Shown here piece after piece: positions 37,118-46,307 of a stretch of DNA of 64,000 nucleotides. Made by a program: the position numbers and the translations under genes. The DNA comes from Methylobacterium sp. Leaf112 (GTDB taxonomy: Bacteria; Pseudomonadota; Alphaproteobacteria; Rhizobiales; Beijerinckiaceae). The DNA lies in contig NZ_LMNG01000031.1 in assembly GCF_001423295.1 (NCBI RefSeq), positions 185,863-249,862 on the forward strand, given 5' to 3'. The first letter of the stretch is position 1. The number at the start of each line of letters is the position of its first letter. The notes under the pieces were generated by a model. That model was not told the DNA's origin and ran no database searches. It worked only from the letters and a program-made list of their open reading frames with translations.

Positions 37118-37927
37118 TTGAAGCCCGATCCGCGCGTCCTCGCCGAACCCGACGACCCGGCCGCCATCGGGCGGTGGCTGGCGATCGGGCGGGCCGGGCT
37201 CGCGATCGCCGCCATGGTGCTGTGGGTCGCCTTCCTCCTCGGCGCCGCGAGCGTGATCGCCCTGGTGATCGTCCGGGTCGGCGCCGATTGGATCGACGGG
37301 CTCGATCCGTTCTCGGCCGCCGGACGCAGTCCCCTGCGCCCGCGCCAGTTCGCCGTCCGGGCCCTCGCCCTCGATGCGGTCCGCCAGGGCATCCTCGCCC
37401 TCCTCGTCCTCGCCGCCGCCCGCTGGGCAGCCGGCCCCGACTGGCGCCGGATCCTGGCCCTGTCGGCCCCGCGCGATGCGCGCCTGCCGCGGCGGACCTT
37501 CGGGTGGCTCCTCGTCGCCTGGCCCATCGTCCATATCACCTGGGTCACGGGCACCGGGGCGCTGTTCGGCGCGCCGGTGGCCCGCCACGCCACCCTGTCG
37601 CCGTCCCTGCTCGCCGTGGGCATCGTCCTGTGGCTCGCCACCGTGGTGGTGGTGGCGCCCGTGGCGGAGGAACTGCTGATGCGGGGCTTCGTCTTCGCCC
37701 GCGGTCTGACCCGCGCCGGTCCGGTCCTCACCATCCTCACAACCGCCGGGCTGTTCGCGGGTGCGCACATCAACGGTTTCGGCCTCGCCCGGCCGATCTC
37801 GCTCCTGCCGCTGGCGCTGATACTGGGCTGGCTGCGCTGGCGTGGCGGCCGGCTGTGGCCGTGCATCCTCCTCCACGCCTGGAGCAACCTCGCCATGATC
37901 GCCTGGGTGCTCTGGCCCGAGGGATGA
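37118..37927 (+). CDS. CPBP-family intramembrane metalloprotease
   Basis: A 269-residue polytopic membrane protein of the CPBP (Abi/Rce1-like, CAAX protease) family. The catalytic motifs are present in order within transmembrane helices: EELLMRGFVFARG (Glu-Glu-x-x-x-Arg), FAGAHINGFG (the first His) and HAWSN (the second His). The start TTG 37118 has only a weak AGG upstream; there is no closer ATG. Bacterial relatives process lipoproteins, bacteriocins or signal peptides; the target is unknown here. It lies 90 bases before thyA. Confidence 0.83.
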   Translation: MKPDPRVLAEPDDPAAIGRWLAIGRAGLAIAAMVLWVAFLLGAASVIALVIVRVGADWIDGLDPFSAAGRSPLRPRQFAVRALALDAVRQGILALLVLAAARWAAGPDWRRILALSAPRDARLPRRTFGWLLVAWPIVHITWVTGTGALFGAPVARHATLSPSLLAVGIVLWLATVVVVAPVAEELLMRGFVFARGLTRAGPVLTILTTAGLFAGAHINGFGLARPISLLPLALILGWLRWRGGRLWPCILLHAWSNLAMIAWVLWPEG

Positions 37928-38017
37928 GAATCGTTAGGGACAATCCGCGCGGACGGCGCGGATGATCTCGCCTCGACGACCGGGACCCGTTATTCGAGAA
38001 CCACAGTCGGAGCCGCG

Positions 38018-38812
38018 ATGCACGCCTATCACCAGCTTCTCCAGCGCATCCTCGACGAGGGCGTCCGCAAGGACGACCGCACGGGCACCGGAACCCTTTC
38101 GGTGTTCGGCCATCAGATGCGGTTCGCTCTCGCGGACGGCTTCCCCCTGGTGACGACGAAGCAGCTGCACCTGCGCTCCATCATCCACGAATTGCTGTGG
38201 TTCCTCACGGGCGACACCAACGTGCGGGCGCTTCAGGCCAATGGCGTCACCATCTGGGACGAGTGGGCCGATGCGCAGGGCGACCTCGGTCCAGTCTACG
38301 GCCGGCAATGGCGGTCCTGGGCCAAACCCGACGGGGGCAGCGTCGACCAGATCGCCTGGGTGCTCGACGAAATCCGCCGCAACCCGGATTCGCGCCGCCT
38401 CGTCGTCTCGGCCTGGAACCCGGCGGACCTCGACCGGATGGCGCTGGCGCCCTGCCACTGCCTGTTCCAGTTCTACGTCGCGGAGGGGCGGCTCTCGTGC
38501 CAGCTCTATCAGCGCTCGGCCGACGTGTTCCTCGGTGTCCCGTTCAACATCGCCAGCTACGCCCTGCTGACCGCGATGATCGCCCGGGTCACGGGACTGG
38601 AGCCCGGCGACTTCATCCATACGCTGGGCGACGCCCACCTCTACGTGAACCACCTCGATCAGGCCCGCCTGCAGCTCACCCGCGAGGAACGCCCCCTGCC
38701 ACGCCTCGTGCTGAACCCGGAGGTGACCAGCCTGTTCGATTTCCGCTTCGACGACATCGCCATCGAAGGCTATGCGCCGCACCCCGCCATTCGTGCGCCG
38801 GTGGCGGTCTGA
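38018..38812 (+). CDS. thyA: Thymidylate synthase ThyA
   Basis: A 264-residue enzyme converting dUMP to dTMP with methylene-tetrahydrofolate, cytoplasmic. It carries the folate/dUMP-binding RKDDRTGTGTLSVFGHQMRF start, active-site cysteine Cys146 in ALAPCHCLFQFYV, and LYQRSADVFLGVPFNIASYALL. Length equals the E. coli enzyme. Its stop codon overlaps the folA start (TGATG), so the two are translationally coupled, giving one module that makes dTMP and regenerates the tetrahydrofolate it consumes. Confidence 0.97.
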   Translation: MHAYHQLLQRILDEGVRKDDRTGTGTLSVFGHQMRFALADGFPLVTTKQLHLRSIIHELLWFLTGDTNVRALQANGVTIWDEWADAQGDLGPVYGRQWRSWAKPDGGSVDQIAWVLDEIRRNPDSRRLVVSAWNPADLDRMALAPCHCLFQFYVAEGRLSCQLYQRSADVFLGVPFNIASYALLTAMIARVTGLEPGDFIHTLGDAHLYVNHLDQARLQLTREERPLPRLVLNPEVTSLFDFRFDDIAIEGYAPHPAIRAPVAV

Positions 38813-39309
38813 TGGCGCGGCCCCGCATCACCCTCCTGGCCGCGGTCGCGGAAAACGGTGTCATCGGCCGCGACAACGCCTTGATCTGGCGCCTGCGCAG
38901 CGACCTTCAGCGGTTCAAGGCGCTCACCCTCGGCAAGCCCGTGGTGATGGGCCGCAAGACCTACGAGTCCATCGGCCGCCCCCTGCCGGGCCGGCGCATC
39001 CTGGTGCTCACCCGCGATCCGGGCTTCACCGCACCCGGCATCGAAACCGTGGGGAGCTGGGAGGAGGCCGTGGACGCCGCCGTCCCGGCCGGGGAACTGA
39101 TGGTGGCCGGGGGCGGCGAGATCTACCGGCTCGCCCTGCCGCAGGCCGACCGCATCCACCTGACGGAAGTCGCCCTGGCGCCGGAGGGCGACACGGTGTT
39201 TCCGCCCTTCGACCGCGCCGCCTTTCGCGAGACCCTGCGCGAGGCGCATCCGACGGGCACGCACGACGCCTGCGCCTTCAGCTTCGTCGATCTGGAACGG
39301 ATCGCGTGA
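38812..39309 (+). CDS. folA: Dihydrofolate reductase
   Basis: A 165-residue cytoplasmic NADPH-dependent reductase. ITLLAAVAENGVIGRDNALIWRLRSDLQRFKALT and VMGRKTYESIGRPLPGR are the DHFR fingerprints, with the NADPH-binding GGGEIYRLAL. One oddity is IWRLRSDL, where most family members have IPWHLPEDL/ALPWRLPAD; tryptophan and the acidic residue remain. It follows thyA with a one-base overlap. Confidence 0.94.
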   Translation: MARPRITLLAAVAENGVIGRDNALIWRLRSDLQRFKALTLGKPVVMGRKTYESIGRPLPGRRILVLTRDPGFTAPGIETVGSWEEAVDAAVPAGELMVAGGGEIYRLALPQADRIHLTEVALAPEGDTVFPPFDRAAFRETLREAHPTGTHDACAFSFVDLERIA

Positions 39310-39683
39310 GGCCGGCGGACCGGATCTCGCCCCGCAAAGGCCCGCGATCCCAGACCCCGAGCCCCGCGACCCCGAGCCTCGCGACCCGCGACCCGCGACC
39401 CAATGCGCAAAGGTTCCCCCGGCGGTTGTCTTTCGGATCGGCGATGCCCAAGTGCCGTAGAGGTCCGTAACGGCATCGTTCGACCGCCTTCGGTCCAACC
39501 TTGACAGGACGGCGGGCGGGCTCGCAGGTGGTGCGGGTCGATCGGGGCCGTCCGACACTCCTGTCCACGCGATGGAGTAGAGTTCGCGCTGGGTGACAGT
39601 GTGAACGAACGGCGCGAGTGGGCTTCGTGCCAGGTGAGCTTTGTGCGGCGAACACGCTGCTGGAACGGGAGATATCGGCGAGC
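39310..39683. other. Intergenic region before hflK with tandem repeat
   Basis: About 370 bases with no supported gene. The first third carries a GC-rich tandem repeat (39355-39401). A TTGACA at 39501 has no convincing -10 partner 16-18 bases on. The region presumably contains the hflKC promoter. Confidence 0.5.
39355..39401. repeat. GC-rich short tandem repeat
   Basis: A 15-base unit CCCCGAGCCCCGCGA is repeated once with one change, followed by three exact copies of the heptamer GCGACCC. It lies between folA and hflK and is not in a supported gene. Such units are prone to slippage. Confidence 0.75.
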
Positions 39684-40844
39684 ATGCCTTGGAGCAATCA
39701 GAGCGGCGGCGGTAGCGGCAACGGGGGAGGGCCCTGGGGCCGGGGCAGCGGCGGCAATGGCGGCGGGGGTGGCCCGTGGGGAAGCGGCGGCGGGGGCGGC
39801 GGCGGCAAGACGCCCCAGGACCTCGAGGAGTTGCTCCGGCGCGGCCAGGATCGCCTGCGCGGCGTGTTGCCGGGTGGTTCGATGGGTGGCGGACGCGGCA
39901 TTCTCATCGCGGCCGGACTCGTTGCAGCGGCATGGCTCGTCACGGGCTTTTACACGGTGGCCCCACAGCAGGTCGGCATCGAAACCATGTTCGGGCGCTA
40001 TACCGGCACCACCGGTCAGGGCCTGAACTACGTATTTCCCTATCCCATCGGGGCCGTGACCAAGCCGAATGTCGGACAGGTCAACAGCATTCAGATCGGT
40101 TACCGGGCCGGCCCGCAGGGTCGCAGCACCGATAAGGCCGACGAGAGCCTGATGCTCACCGGCGACGAGAACATCGTCGACCTCGACTTCGAGGTGCAGT
40201 GGCGGATCAATCCGCTGAAAGCCTCTGACTTCGTGTTCAACCTCGAAAACCCCGAGGGCACCATCAAGGCCATCGCGGAAAGCGCCATGCGCGAGGTCAT
40301 CGGCCGCCGCAACATCCAGGCGATCCTGACGAACGAGCAGTCGAGCGTCGCCCAGGAGGTCAAGGAGCTGACCCAGAAGGCGCTGGACGAGTACGGGGCC
40401 GGCGTGCGCATCGAGGTGGTGCAGCTCGTGGCCGTGAACCCGCCGCCGGAAGTGCGTCCCGCCTTCATCGACGTCAACGCCGCTCAGCAGGACGCCGAGC
40501 GCGCCCAGAACGAGGCCCGCACCTACGCGAGCCGCGAGCTGCCGCAGGCCAAGGGTAAGGCCGCGCAGATCGTCCAGGCCGCCGAGGCCTACAAGACCCA
40601 GGCCACCGCCGAGGCGACCGGTCAGGCCGCCCGCTTCCAGCAGGTCTACGATTCCTACAAGGTCGCCCCGGTCATCAGCCGCGAGCGCATCTTCCTCGAA
40701 ACGATGGAGCGGGTCCTGGGCTCGGTCAACAAGGTGATCATCGATCAGAACGGCACCGGCGTGAACAATGCCGGCGCCGGCGTCGTCCCCGTCCTGCCGC
40801 TCACCGAGTTCGGCGCCCGCAGCACCGGTGGAGCCGCACGATGA
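39684..40844 (+). CDS. hflK: FtsH-protease modulator HflK
   Basis: A 386-residue membrane-anchored SPFH/band 7 protein that partners HflC to cage and regulate the FtsH protease. It has a glycine-rich cytosolic N-terminus (poly-G with WGRG units), one transmembrane helix near residue 75-95 (ILIAAGLVAAAWLVTGF), then YTVAPQQVGIETMFGRY and the SPFH core with NLENPEGTIKAIAESAMREVIGR. The helical C-terminus RTYASRELPQAKGKAAQIVQAAEAYK is typical. ATG 39684 is chosen as the only start in front of the homology. hflC begins inside its stop codon. Confidence 0.94.
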   Translation: MPWSNQSGGGSGNGGGPWGRGSGGNGGGGGPWGSGGGGGGGKTPQDLEELLRRGQDRLRGVLPGGSMGGGRGILIAAGLVAAAWLVTGFYTVAPQQVGIETMFGRYTGTTGQGLNYVFPYPIGAVTKPNVGQVNSIQIGYRAGPQGRSTDKADESLMLTGDENIVDLDFEVQWRINPLKASDFVFNLENPEGTIKAIAESAMREVIGRRNIQAILTNEQSSVAQEVKELTQKALDEYGAGVRIEVVQLVAVNPPPEVRPAFIDVNAAQQDAERAQNEARTYASRELPQAKGKAAQIVQAAEAYKTQATAEATGQAARFQQVYDSYKVAPVISRERIFLETMERVLGSVNKVIIDQNGTGVNNAGAGVVPVLPLTEFGARSTGGAAR

Positions 40845-41788
40845 ACAACCCCGCAATCCGCACCGGCCTCATGATCGCGGCGGCGGCCGTCTTCGTCCTG
40901 CTCTACGCCTCGGTCTTCACCGTGGGCCAGATGCAGCAGGCCCTCGTGCTTCAGTTCGGCCGCGTGCGCGCCGTGCTGAACCAGACCGGCACCGACAAGC
41001 CGGGCCTGTATTTCAAGGTGCCGTTCTTCGACAACGTCGTCCTGTTCGACAAGCGGGTCCTCGACCTCGACCTGCCCGTGCAGACCCTCCTCACGGCCGA
41101 TCGCCAGAACCTCGAAGTGGACGCCTTCGCCCGCTACCGGATCATCGATCCGCTCAAGTTCTACCAGTCGGCCAACAACATCCTGCGCGCCAACACCCTG
41201 CTCGCCAGCTTTACCAACTCGGCCCTGCGCAACGTGCTCGCCCGCTCGACCCGGGACGCCATCGTGCGGACCCAGCGTTCGGACCTGATGAACCAGATCC
41301 AGGGCGACGTGAACCGGCAGGCCAAGGAGCTCGGCGTCGAAATCGTGGATCTGCGCATGACCCGCGTCGATCTGCCGGCGCAGAACAGCACGGCCGTCTA
41401 TCGGCGCATGACGACGGAGCGCAACCGCGAGGCCGCCGACATCCGCGCCAACGGCGACCAGATCGCCGCGACCATCAAGGCCAAGGCCGACCGCGACGTG
41501 ACCGTGCTGATCTCCGAAGCCAACCAGACTTCCGAGACCCTGCGAGGCCAGGGCGACGCCGACAAGAACCGCATCCTCGCCGCCGCCTACGGCAAGGACG
41601 CCGACTTCTTCAGCTTCTACCGGTCGATGCAGGCCTACGAGACCGGGCTGAAGGGCTCCGACACCCGCCTCGTGATCTCGCCGTCCTCGGACTTCTTCCG
41701 CTACTTCAGCGATCCGCAGGGGCGGTCCCCGGCCACCGCCGCGCGTGGTGCGACCGATGCGGGCGCGACGGGTTCGGTCGGGCGCTGA
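40841..41788 (+). CDS. hflC: FtsH-protease modulator HflC
   Basis: A 315-residue partner of HflK in the FtsH-HflKC membrane complex. It starts with a single helix AVFVLLYASVFTVGQMQQALVLQFG, followed by the SPFH domain (DKPGLYFKVPFFDNVVLFDKRVLDLD) and coiled C-terminal part (NREAADIRANGDQIAATIKAKAD). ATG 40841 overlaps the hflK TGA by four bases (ATGA). A terminator follows at 41,821. Confidence 0.94.
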   Translation: MNNPAIRTGLMIAAAAVFVLLYASVFTVGQMQQALVLQFGRVRAVLNQTGTDKPGLYFKVPFFDNVVLFDKRVLDLDLPVQTLLTADRQNLEVDAFARYRIIDPLKFYQSANNILRANTLLASFTNSALRNVLARSTRDAIVRTQRSDLMNQIQGDVNRQAKELGVEIVDLRMTRVDLPAQNSTAVYRRMTTERNREAADIRANGDQIAATIKAKADRDVTVLISEANQTSETLRGQGDADKNRILAAAYGKDADFFSFYRSMQAYETGLKGSDTRLVISPSSDFFRYFSDPQGRSPATAARGATDAGATGSVGR

Positions 41789-41820
41789 GCCTGCCGATCT
41801 CTCGTCAAAGAACCATCGAG

Positions 41821-41848
41821 CGGCCGGCACCTCAGTGCCGGCCGTTTT
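41821..41848 (+). terminator. Intrinsic terminator after hflKC
   Basis: A perfect ten-pair stem, CGGCCGGCAC, loop CTCA, GTGCCGGCCG, followed by TTTTCG. It ends the hflK-hflC transcript 33 bases past the stop codon and separates it from the protease gene, which therefore has its own promoter. Confidence 0.9.
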
Positions 41849-41924
41849 CGCAAGGGCACAAGCCCCCTTGATCGTCGGGTCCGGGGGACGATCTAAGAGC
41901 AACGTTTCAGCCAAGAGGTCGATC

Positions 41925-43451
41925 ATGGATTCCGTCGCGCGCGCTGCTCCCGCGCCCCGCCTGCGAGCGCTGCGCCGCTTCCTGTGCTCGGTCCTCGTCG
42001 CCGTCAGCCTGGCGACCCCGCTCGGCGTCACCGGCCTGTCCCAACCCGCCTATGCCAAGGGCCCCGAATCCCTGGCCGACCTCGCCGACCAAGTGACGGA
42101 CGCCGTGGTGAACATTTCGGCCTCCACCACCGTCGAGGCCCGGCCCAACACCCGCAGCGGCCCGCAACTCCCGCCCGGAACCCCGTTCGAGGACCTGTTC
42201 GAGGAGTTCTTCAGCAAGCGCGGCGGTCGCGGTGGTGACGGAGAGGCGCCGCGCCAGCAATCGCGCAAGTCGAACTCGCTCGGCTCCGGCTTCATCATCG
42301 ACGCGTCTGGTATCGTGGTGACGAACAACCACGTCATCGGCGACGCCAACGACATCCAGGTGATCCTGCACAACGGCACCAAGTTGAAGGCCGAGATCAT
42401 CGGCAAGGACCCGAAGATCGATCTCGCGGTACTCCGGGTGAAGCCCGATGCCGACAAGCCCCTGAAGGCCGTGCCTTTCGGTGATTCCGAGAAGATGCGG
42501 CCGGGCGACTGGGTCATCGCCATCGGCAACCCGTTCGGCCTCGGCGGCTCGGTCTCGGCCGGCATCGTCTCGGCGCGCGGACGCAACATCGAGTCCGGTC
42601 CGTACGACAATTACATCCAGACCGACGCGGCCATCAACAAGGGCAATTCCGGCGGACCGCTGTTCAACATGAACGGCGAGGTCATCGGCATCAACACGGC
42701 GATCCTGTCGCCCACGGGCGGCTCCGTCGGCATCGGCTTCGCCGTGCCCTCGGCCACGGCGTCCCAGGTCATCGATCAGCTGCGCGAGTTCGGCGAGGTC
42801 CGGCGCGGCTGGCTCGGGGTGCGCATCCAGAACGTGGACGACGCCACCGCGGAGGCCCTCGGCCTCAAGGGCGGCGCCCGCGGCGCCCTCATCGCCGGCG
42901 TCGACGAGAAGGGACCGGCGAAGGTCTCGGGCCTCGAAGTCGGCGACGTGATCACCAAGTTCAACGGCACGGCGGTGAAGTCGTCGAGCGATCTGCCGCG
43001 CATCGTCGCCGCGACCCCCGTCGGCAAGGTCGTCGAGGTGATCGTGGTGCGCAAGGGCGCCGAGACGACGAAGTCCGTCACCCTCGGCCGCCTGGAGGAC
43101 AACGAGAAGCCGCAGCTCGCCAATGCCCGCCAACCCGAGGCCGAGAGCGCCGTGCGTCAGGCGCTCGGACTGAACCTCTCGAACCTCACCGACGATCTGC
43201 GCCGCCGCTACGGCATCAAGGACAGCCTCAAGGGCGTCGTCGTGATGCGGGTCGATCCGAATTCGACCGCCGCCGACAAGCAGATCAAGCCCGGCGAACT
43301 CATCGTCGAGGTCGGTCAGGAGCCGGTGAACAGTCCGGCCGAGGTGACGAAGCGCGTCGAGCAGCTGCGCAAGGAGAACCGGAAGTCGGTCCTCCTCATG
43401 GTGGCGAGCGCGTCCGGCGACGTTCGCTTCGTGGCCCTCGGCCTCGAATAA
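41925..43451 (+). CDS. degP: DegP/HtrA-type periplasmic serine protease
   Basis: A 508-residue Do-type protease/chaperone of the envelope. An N-terminal signal (LRALRRFLCSVLVAVSLATPLG) is followed by the trypsin-like domain with His136 (TNNHVIG), Asp166 (KIDLAVLRV) and Ser242 (NKGNSGGPLF), then two PDZ domains (RRGWLGVRIQNVDD, and KGVVVMRVDPNSTAADKQIKPG). Paralogous MucD/DegQ cannot be separated by sequence alone. The start ATG 41925 follows AAGAGG. A 12-pair hairpin with U-tract ends the gene. Confidence 0.93.
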   Translation: MDSVARAAPAPRLRALRRFLCSVLVAVSLATPLGVTGLSQPAYAKGPESLADLADQVTDAVVNISASTTVEARPNTRSGPQLPPGTPFEDLFEEFFSKRGGRGGDGEAPRQQSRKSNSLGSGFIIDASGIVVTNNHVIGDANDIQVILHNGTKLKAEIIGKDPKIDLAVLRVKPDADKPLKAVPFGDSEKMRPGDWVIAIGNPFGLGGSVSAGIVSARGRNIESGPYDNYIQTDAAINKGNSGGPLFNMNGEVIGINTAILSPTGGSVGIGFAVPSATASQVIDQLREFGEVRRGWLGVRIQNVDDATAEALGLKGGARGALIAGVDEKGPAKVSGLEVGDVITKFNGTAVKSSSDLPRIVAATPVGKVVEVIVVRKGAETTKSVTLGRLEDNEKPQLANARQPEAESAVRQALGLNLSNLTDDLRRRYGIKDSLKGVVVMRVDPNSTAADKQIKPGELIVEVGQEPVNSPAEVTKRVEQLRKENRKSVLLMVASASGDVRFVALGLE

Positions 43452-43478
43452 CCCTCGACGCGGCAAGCCCTCCGAGAG

Positions 43479-43510
43479 AGGCCGTCGTCCCCCCGGACGG
43501 CGGCCTTTTT
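43479..43510 (+). terminator. Intrinsic terminator of the DegP-type gene
   Basis: AGGCCGTCGTCC, loop CCCC, GGACGGCGGCCT, then TTTTT: a 12-pair stem with one G-U, 27 bases after the degP stop codon. Its end abuts the convergent serB stop codon. Confidence 0.9.
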
Positions 43511-44406
43511 CAGTTCACGAACTCGCTCGCACCATACCCTTGCAGGTACAGGAGGGCGGTGAGGTCGCCGTGGTCGATGCGGACATGAGCCGCGGCCGCG
43601 ACGGCGGGCTTCGCCCGGAACGCGACCCCAAGACCCGCCTCGCCGAGCATGTCGAGGTCGTTTGCGCCGTCCCCCACGGCCAGGGTTTCGGCCGGGTCGA
43701 GGCCGAAGCGGCTGCGCAAGTTGATAAGGGTGGCCCGCTTCGTCGCCTTGTCGACGATGGGCTCTTGGACGGAACCCGTGAGCCGGCCGTCCGCGACACC
43801 GAGCGTCGTCGCATGGGCCTCGTCGAACCCGATTTTTTCCGAGATCGGCCCGGTGAACAGGGTGAAGCCGCCAGAGACGAGGCAGGTGTGGGTGCCGTGC
43901 GCCTTGCACGTCTGCACCAGGGTCCGGGCGCCGGGCATGAGGGTGATGTGCTCGGCGATCAGGCTGTCGATGACACCGACCGGCAGATCCCGCAGGAGCG
44001 CGACCCGCTCGCGCAGGGCCGGGGCGAAGTCGATCTCCCCCCGCATGGCCCGTTCGGTGATGGCCGACACCTGATCCCGCAGGCCCACGGTGTCGGCGAG
44101 TTCGTCGATGCATTCCTGCTGGATCATGGTGGAATCCATGTCCGCGAGGAACAGGCGCTTACGCCGGTGCGGGCCGGCGGGCAGGACCGCGACGTCGAAG
44201 GGCTCGGACGCGAAGGCCGCACGCAGGCGCCGGGCGAGGGCGGGCGCATCGGCGGCGGCGCCCGGCACCAGCACCTCGGCGGCGACCTCACCGTGGAGGA
44301 TGCGCGGCTGATGTTCCGTGCGCAGCACCCGGCGGGTCTCGGCCAGGACCGCATCGGTGATGGCGGGACGCGCCGCGTTTGCTATCAGGATCGCGACGAG
44401 GGACAT
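43510..44406 (-). CDS. serB: Phosphoserine phosphatase SerB
   Basis: A 298-residue HAD-superfamily enzyme, last step of serine biosynthesis. The first 80 residues form an extra N-terminal domain as in other SerB proteins. The HAD nucleophile Asp89 is in ADMDSTMIQQE, motif II is CLVSGGFTLFT, motif III is KATKRATLI, and motif IV is AVGDGANDLDML. Serine formation matters in serine-cycle methylotrophs, but the window has no other serine-cycle gene. It is divergent from miaA: the two start codons are 17 bases apart. Confidence 0.94.
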   Translation of the reverse strand: MSLVAILIANAARPAITDAVLAETRRVLRTEHQPRILHGEVAAEVLVPGAAADAPALARRLRAAFASEPFDVAVLPAGPHRRKRLFLADMDSTMIQQECIDELADTVGLRDQVSAITERAMRGEIDFAPALRERVALLRDLPVGVIDSLIAEHITLMPGARTLVQTCKAHGTHTCLVSGGFTLFTGPISEKIGFDEAHATTLGVADGRLTGSVQEPIVDKATKRATLINLRSRFGLDPAETLAVGDGANDLDMLGEAGLGVAFRAKPAVAAAAHVRIDHGDLTALLYLQGYGASEFVN

Positions 44407-44423
44407 CCGGGAGCTTCCACGCC

Positions 44424-45386
44424 TTGCCGCCGGTCACGGACACAACACACGCGCACGGCCGGCCGGCGGCCATCCTCATCGCAGGGCCGACCGCCTCCGG
44501 CAAGTCGGGCCTCGCCACCGCCCTGGCGCGCCGGTTCCGGGGCGTGGTGATCAACACCGATTCCATGCAGGTCTATGGCGATCTCAGGCGCCTCTCGGCC
44601 CGGCCGAGCGAGGCGGAGGCGGCCCTGGCGCCCCACCGCCTCTACGGCCATGTCGATGGCGCGACCAACTATTCGGCCGGACATTTCGCCAGGGAGGCGG
44701 CCGCGATTTTCCGTGCGGTGTGGGCGGAAGACCGCCTGCCGATCTTCGTCGGCGGCACCGGACTGTACTTCCGCGCCCTGGAAGAGGGGCTGTCGGAGTT
44801 GCCGGCCGTGCCCGACGCCGTGCGGACCGCGATCCGGGTCGAAGCCGAGGGCCGGGCGACCGAGGCCCTGCACGCGGATCTCGCCGCCGGCGATCCCGTC
44901 GGCGCCGAAGCCCTGCGGCCGAGCGACCGGGCCCGGATCATGCGGGCCCTCGAAATCCTCGCCGCCACGGGAAAACCCATCGCCAGCTTCCAGGGCAGCC
45001 GAACGCCCGGTCCGCTGGCGGGCCTGCCGCTCCTGAAGCTGTTCCTCGCCCCCGAGCGCGCGGCGCTCCGCGCGGCCATCGACGCCCGGTTCGCCGCGAT
45101 GCTCGCGGACGGCGCCCTCGACGAGGTCGCGGCGTTGCGAGAACGCCGCCTCGACCCGCTCCTGCCGATCATGCGTGCTCACGGCGTACCGGGCCTGATC
45201 GCCCACCTCGACGGGGTCATCGACCGGGCCGAGGCGATCCGGCGCGGACAAGCCGACACGAGGCGCTACGCCAAGCGTCAGTTCACCTGGTTCCGCCACC
45301 AGATGGGACCGGACTGGGACTGGACTGCCCCGGAGGCGGCCCTGCCCCACGCCGAGGCACGGCTTACTTTTCCAGACGGGCGATGA
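44424..45386 (+). CDS. miaA: tRNA dimethylallyltransferase MiaA
   Basis: A 320-residue enzyme that adds dimethylallyl to A37 of tRNAs reading UNN codons. P-loop GPTASGKSGLATAL, NTDSMQVYGDL, and GGTGLYFRALEEGLSELP are the family motifs, with the C-terminal ANKRQ-type region RYAKRQFTWFRHQM. The start is TTG 44424 with GGGAG ten bases upstream; TTG 44379 would add 15 residues and overlap serB. The 3' end overlaps the convergent dehydrogenase gene by 23 bases. Confidence 0.92.
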   Translation: MPPVTDTTHAHGRPAAILIAGPTASGKSGLATALARRFRGVVINTDSMQVYGDLRRLSARPSEAEAALAPHRLYGHVDGATNYSAGHFAREAAAIFRAVWAEDRLPIFVGGTGLYFRALEEGLSELPAVPDAVRTAIRVEAEGRATEALHADLAAGDPVGAEALRPSDRARIMRALEILAATGKPIASFQGSRTPGPLAGLPLLKLFLAPERAALRAAIDARFAAMLADGALDEVAALRERRLDPLLPIMRAHGVPGLIAHLDGVIDRAEAIRRGQADTRRYAKRQFTWFRHQMGPDWDWTAPEAALPHAEARLTFPDGR

Positions 45387-46230
45387 GGCTCGACGTGTCC
45401 CAGCGGTTGCCGCCCATGCCCTGGACGTCGGCGTAGAACTGGTCCACCAGGGCCGTCACCGGCAGCTTCGCGCCGTTGCGGCGCGCCTCGGCCAGCAGGA
45501 TGCCGAGATCCTTGCGCATCCAGTCCACGGCGAAGCCGAAATCGAATTTCTCCGCGTTCATGGTCCGGCCGCGATTCTCCATCTGCCAAGAGCCGGCGGC
45601 GCCCTTGGAGATCACGTCGAGGACGGCGTCGACGTCGAGTTCGGCGCGCTTGGCGAAGTGGATCGCCTCCGACAGCCCCTGCACCACGCCCGCGATGGCG
45701 ATCTGATTGACCATCTTGGTGAGTTGGCCCGAGCCCGACGGGCCCATGAGGCGGCTCGCCTTGGCAAAGCACAGGATCGCGGCCTCGACGCGGGCGTAGG
45801 TCGCGGCGTCGCCGCCGCACATCACCGTGAGGGCCGCGTTCTCGGCTCCCGCCTGACCGCCGGACACGGGAGCGTCGATGAAATGAAGGCCGGCGGCGCT
45901 GGCGATCTCGGCGAGTTCACGGGCGACTTCGGCGGAGGCCGTGGTGTGGTCGACGAAGACCGCGCCCTTCGTCATGCCGGCGAACGCGCCGTCGTTCCCG
46001 AGGGTCACGCCGCGCAGGTCGTCGTCGTTGCCGACGCAGGCGAAGACCACCTCCTGGCCCTCGGCAGCCTGACGCGGGGTCGGCGCCGCCGCACCGCCAT
46101 GGGCCTTCACCCAGGCTTCCGCCTTCGATGCCGTCCGGTTGTAGACGGTGACGTGATGGCCATGCCGGGCGAGGTGCCCCGCCATCGGGCCGCCCATCAC
46201 ACCGAGGCCCAGGAACGCGACCTTCGCCAT
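45364..46230 (-). CDS. NAD(P)-dependent beta-hydroxyacid dehydrogenase (3-hydroxyisobutyrate/tartronate semialdehyde type)
   Basis: A 288-residue two-domain dehydrogenase. N-terminal Rossmann fold VAFLGLGVMGGPMAGHLARHGHHVTVYNRT, catalytic-loop sequence HFIDAPVSGGQAGAENAALTVMCGG, and the lysine-bearing GQLTKMVNQIAIAGVVQG helix are intact. Members act on 3-hydroxyisobutyrate, tartronate semialdehyde or related acids. Specificity cannot be read from the sequence. The ATG at 46230 has GGAG at seven bases; a TTG before it is rejected. It runs into miaA from the other strand. Confidence 0.88.
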   Translation of the reverse strand: MAKVAFLGLGVMGGPMAGHLARHGHHVTVYNRTASKAEAWVKAHGGAAAPTPRQAAEGQEVVFACVGNDDDLRGVTLGNDGAFAGMTKGAVFVDHTTASAEVARELAEIASAAGLHFIDAPVSGGQAGAENAALTVMCGGDAATYARVEAAILCFAKASRLMGPSGSGQLTKMVNQIAIAGVVQGLSEAIHFAKRAELDVDAVLDVISKGAAGSWQMENRGRTMNAEKFDFGFAVDWMRKDLGILLAEARRNGAKLPVTALVDQFYADVQGMGGNRWDTSSLIARLEK

Positions 46231-46307
46231 CAACCGTCTCCACCGTTCGAACGCACGCTGGACGGGGGTCTAAGTGGGCGGGGGCGAGGGGTCAAACCCG
46301 TCTGTCT

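Noticed and set aside
39501..39506. TTGACA as a sigma70 -35 box for hflK
   Set aside because: No matching -10 hexamer at 16-18 bases.
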